Shown here piece by piece: positions 4,995 through 7,368 of a stretch of DNA of 7,368 nt. The DNA is from Prevotellaceae bacterium. Lineage in GTDB: Bacteria > Bacteroidota > Bacteroidia > Bacteroidales > Bacteroidaceae. The stretch spans positions 1 to 7,368 of the forward strand of contig QAML01000106.1 in the NCBI GenBank assembly GCA_003150315.1. Reading direction: 5' to 3'. Made by a program: the position numbers and the translations under genes. The notes beneath the pieces are model-generated. The model searched no databases, was not told the origin of the DNA, and was given only the letters and a program-made list of their open reading frames with translations. The number at the start of each line of letters is the position of its first letter. Position 1 is the first letter of the stretch.

Positions 4995-7368
4995 TTAATT
5001 TCCGCTGACATTCGTCAGGTTCAGACGGTTGACCCTGCGGAGCGCCATCAGGTTCACGATCAGAGCAAACACTGAGCCCACAAGACAGGCCAGCAGGCAG
5101 GCAAGACCATTGGGGTCTCTGACATACCTGGACGCCTCAACCTCCAGAAAACGTATAATAATATACGCCAGTCCCACGCCCGCTCCGCTGCCAAGCAGCA
5201 GTCCGATGAGCGTCAGGACGATATTGTCCTTATAAACATATGCTCTTGTCTGTCCAAGTGAGAAACCGTTGACACGCATTACTGCCAGCTCCCGTGATTT
5301 CCGGTTGATATACGTGACGCCCTGGTTCAGCAGTACGAGAAGCGCCATCACCGCTGACAGCACCAGACAGATAATAATGACCAGCGTCAGGTTGTCCGCT
5401 GACTTAAAGTCGTCCGCGTTGTCGTTCAGGGACAGGAAACCGTCCAGCTTCTGTGCCTGTTCTGCCACGCTCTCCGGTACATCCTTCATCATGAAAACAC
5501 ACTCGTCGATGGGTTCTCCCATCTTGCTCTCATAATATTCCGGACTCATATAAAACAGGTGGGTCGGCAGGTAATGCTCGATCACGCCTGCTACCTCAAA
5601 TTCTATCGCATTACCCTCTGAGTCAGCGATCTCGATCGTATCGCCCGCCTCCAGATCATTTTTCTCCGCACACCGTCTCGAAATCAGAACGCCCTCTGAT
5701 GGGATGGCAATCTCCTCCTTTGTGGAAATATCCTCGATCCGCACCCACTGCGCCAGCGCTTCCGCATCTGTCGTTGCGACTACATGAACGGTGCTGTAGC
5801 TGCCGCCGTCCACCCGGAATGCCTTCACCTTCTCCTGGATCTGCGCAAAGGGGATCTCTTCGTCTTCCAGCAGCTTACGGAACTCTTCAATATCGCCTTT
5901 TTCGCTGTCTGTTACAAGACGCTGATTGTAAAAATAGTAATCATCATACTGCCGCACCGCCGCATTCTCGATCGCAAATTTCATCGAGAAACAGATGACA
6001 AGCAGCGCGATACTTCCTACCACGCCCATGACCGTCACCGCTGCGCGGCCTTTGTCCTGAAGGACATTTTTGATCATTGCTTTATTGTACAGAGACAATC
6101 TCTGGTAGCATTTCCACTTTTCGAAGAAATAGCCCTTGCCCTTTACCGGCATCTCGCCGCGCAGGAGCTGAGTCGCAGGCGTCTTCACAAGCTTCGAGCA
6201 GGCGCCGTATGTAGCAATTATAAATACAGCAAAGCACAAAACCATTGAGATCAGCGCATCCTTCCATACGAAGGTCACACGGATATCCTTGAACAGGAAT
6301 GCGCCATCATATGCCACGTACAGTACCAGAAGCTCCACGATCGCAACCGCGGCCAGATAACCGATCAGTATACCAAGTACGGCACAAAGGATGTTGTAGC
6401 ACATATAATGCCGCAGGATCTCCCCTGAGGAAAAGCCCAGCGCCTTCTGCGCGCCGATAAGCGTCCTCTGTTCATTGATGAGCCTCGAAACAGAAGCGTA
6501 ACAGATCACCACTGCCACAATCAGGAAAATGATCGCCATAGAGTAGCTCAGGCCGCGCATACCCTCAACGATGGATTCAATTCCGTGGACATCGCCCATC
6601 TCATCTCTGGAGAGCACTACCCAGTCTTTTTTCTCAATTTCCGCCGCATCAGCCTCGGCATCCGCAAATTTTTCTTCCGCGTCAGAAAGCTCCTGCTCTG
6701 CGTCTGCGATTTCCGTACGCGCGTCCGCAAGCTTCGTCTCTCCATCCTCGAGGGTCTTTCTGGACTCATCCGCTGCCTTCCGGCCATCCAGGTAAGTTCC
6801 CAGCGTTTCCGCCATTGGATGTTCCATAGCCGTCAGCGTATCATACGCCGCCTCGATATCGTCGCCCAGGCCATTCTCGCCAAGAAACGCAAGGAGCTGC
6901 TCCCTGCTGTCCTCCAAAGCCTCCTCCTTCGTCTCAAGCTCCGTCCAGCCATCCGCGATCTCCTTTTCCTTATCTGCAAGCTCTGTCTTCGCATCGTTAA
7001 GCTCCGTCTTCGCGTCATCGAGCTCTGTCCGTGCATCTGCAAGCTTCTCATCCGCTTCGGATTTCAGCTCGTCATAGCGGTTCTGTGCCCGCTCCTCTCC
7101 ATAGCCTTCCAGCTTTTCCTTAAGCCCATCGTAAGCGGAGGTATAATCCTCAGAAAAATAATAGATCCCATCCAGACTGCCGTCCCGAAGATAAACCACC
7201 GGATAGCTGTCATGGTAATATTCCGGATCAAAAGCCTCCGCTGACGTTTCCACAAAGAACTCCGCCGCACCCAGGCCCTGTTCTGTCCGGCCTCTGGCAT
7301 CCTTGATCTCGGCACAGTTAAAGCCCGGTTCATTCACAATTCCCGTCACGGTGAATTCCGTCTCATAG
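4995..7368 (-). CDS. ABC transporter permease, FtsX/MacB-like, with extracellular coiled coil (N-terminus beyond window)
   Basis: The frame is open to the window edge; six further codons precede the GTG at 7349-7347, which is internal, so the start and first membrane helix are missing. Residues are numbered from that GTG. An extracellular part (1-265) holds a long acidic coiled coil in two arms (about 81-156 and 186-240) joined by a turn. Membrane segments follow at about 268-290, 316-346 (one long or two short), 364-384 and 437-459. A second extracellular domain (460-652) comes next, then membrane segments at 654-682, 709-733 and 749-770. Both FtsX cores show the conserved stretch after the first helix: EQRTLIGAQKALGFSSGEI (293-311) and SRELAVMRVNGFSLGQTRAY (685-704). 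This duplicated layout fits large Firmicute permeases that use ATP to move periphery-facing parts, often for peptide resistance, lipoprotein or envelope functions. The ATPase gene should lie to the right. The substrate cannot be told. Confidence 0.92.
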   Translation of the reverse strand, partial: YETEFTVTGIVNEPGFNCAEIKDARGRTEQGLGAAEFFVETSAEAFDPEYYHDSYPVVYLRDGSLDGIYYFSEDYTSAYDGLKEKLEGYGEERAQNRYDELKSEADEKLADARTELDDAKTELNDAKTELADKEKEIADGWTELETKEEALEDSREQLLAFLGENGLGDDIEAAYDTLTAMEHPMAETLGTYLDGRKAADESRKTLEDGETKLADARTEIADAEQELSDAEEKFADAEADAAEIEKKDWVVLSRDEMGDVHGIESIVEGMRGLSYSMAIIFLIVAVVICYASVSRLINEQRTLIGAQKALGFSSGEILRHYMCYNILCAVLGILIGYLAAVAIVELLVLYVAYDGAFLFKDIRVTFVWKDALISMVLCFAVFIIATYGACSKLVKTPATQLLRGEMPVKGKGYFFEKWKCYQRLSLYNKAMIKNVLQDKGRAAVTVMGVVGSIALLVICFSMKFAIENAAVRQYDDYYFYNQRLVTDSEKGDIEEFRKLLEDEEIPFAQIQEKVKAFRVDGGSYSTVHVVATTDAEALAQWVRIEDISTKEEIAIPSEGVLISRRCAEKNDLEAGDTIEIADSEGNAIEFEVAGVIEHYLPTHLFYMSPEYYESKMGEPIDECVFMMKDVPESVAEQAQKLDGFLSLNDNADDFKSADNLTLVIIICLVLSAVMALLVLLNQGVTYINRKSRELAVMRVNGFSLGQTRAYVYKDNIVLTLIGLLLGSGAGVGLAYIIIRFLEVEASRYVRDPNGLACLLACLVGSVFALIVNLMALRRVNRLNLTNVSGN
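6630..7109 (-). other. Two-armed coiled coil in the permease extracellular region
   Basis: Residues 81-240 (from the GTG at 7349) show seven-residue periodicity, clearest in LADARTELDDAKTELNDAK (103-121) and LADARTEIADAEQELSDAEE (207-226). A Gly-containing break at about 157-185 could form the tip of a helical hairpin. The DNA copies of the heptads are similar but not identical. Confidence 0.8.

Noticed and set aside
6585..7244. 219-residue plus-strand open frame
   Set aside because: It lies opposite the heptad-repeat coiled coil of the permease, whose biased codons keep the antisense frame open.
7347..7349. GTG as the true start of the permease
   Set aside because: The frame stays open to the window edge, no ribosome site precedes the GTG, and the family needs an N-terminal membrane helix that is missing here.

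Overview
The window looks like part of a chromosome from a Gram-positive gut-type Firmicute, most likely class Clostridia and possibly Lachnospiraceae. This is inferred from strong AGGAGG-type ribosome sites, a lipoprotein-type propeller, a secreted protein with Listeria-Bacteroides (InlB-type) repeats and Gly-rich GAGIGGG repeats, and a large FtsX-type permease with an extracellular coiled coil. The species cannot be named from the sequence alone. Hand-counted blocks give roughly 53-55% GC in most coding sequence.

All four genes lie on the minus strand and are packed tightly, so transcription runs from the right edge to the left. In order they are: (1) 7368-4995, an ABC transporter permease of the FtsX/MacB-like superfamily, missing its N-terminus at the window edge; (2) 4961-1566, a 1131-residue secreted mosaic protein with an N-terminal FecR domain, low-complexity linkers, two InlB-type repeats, a Gly-rich solenoid and an acidic Thr/Glu/Ser tail; (3) 1569-586, a lipoprotein predicted to fold as a six-bladed NHL beta-propeller; (4) 589-1, the N-terminal 196 residues of a membrane protein with a CHASE2 extracellular sensor domain, whose output domain lies outside the window.

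Genes 2-3 and 3-4 each overlap by four bases (ATGA), and each downstream start has its own Shine-Dalgarno site, so these three are very probably translated from one message. The permease ends only 33 bases before the FecR gene with no visible terminator, so it may share the transcript. There are no RNA genes, mobile elements, CRISPR arrays or terminators that I can support, and no gene-free stretch longer than 33 bases.

The most interesting reading is that FecR, NHL and CHASE2 form a cell-surface sensing module. A secreted, repeat-rich FecR protein and a membrane-tethered propeller would act outside the cell, and the CHASE2 protein would carry the signal across the membrane. The architecture and coupling are seen directly; the joint function is inference.
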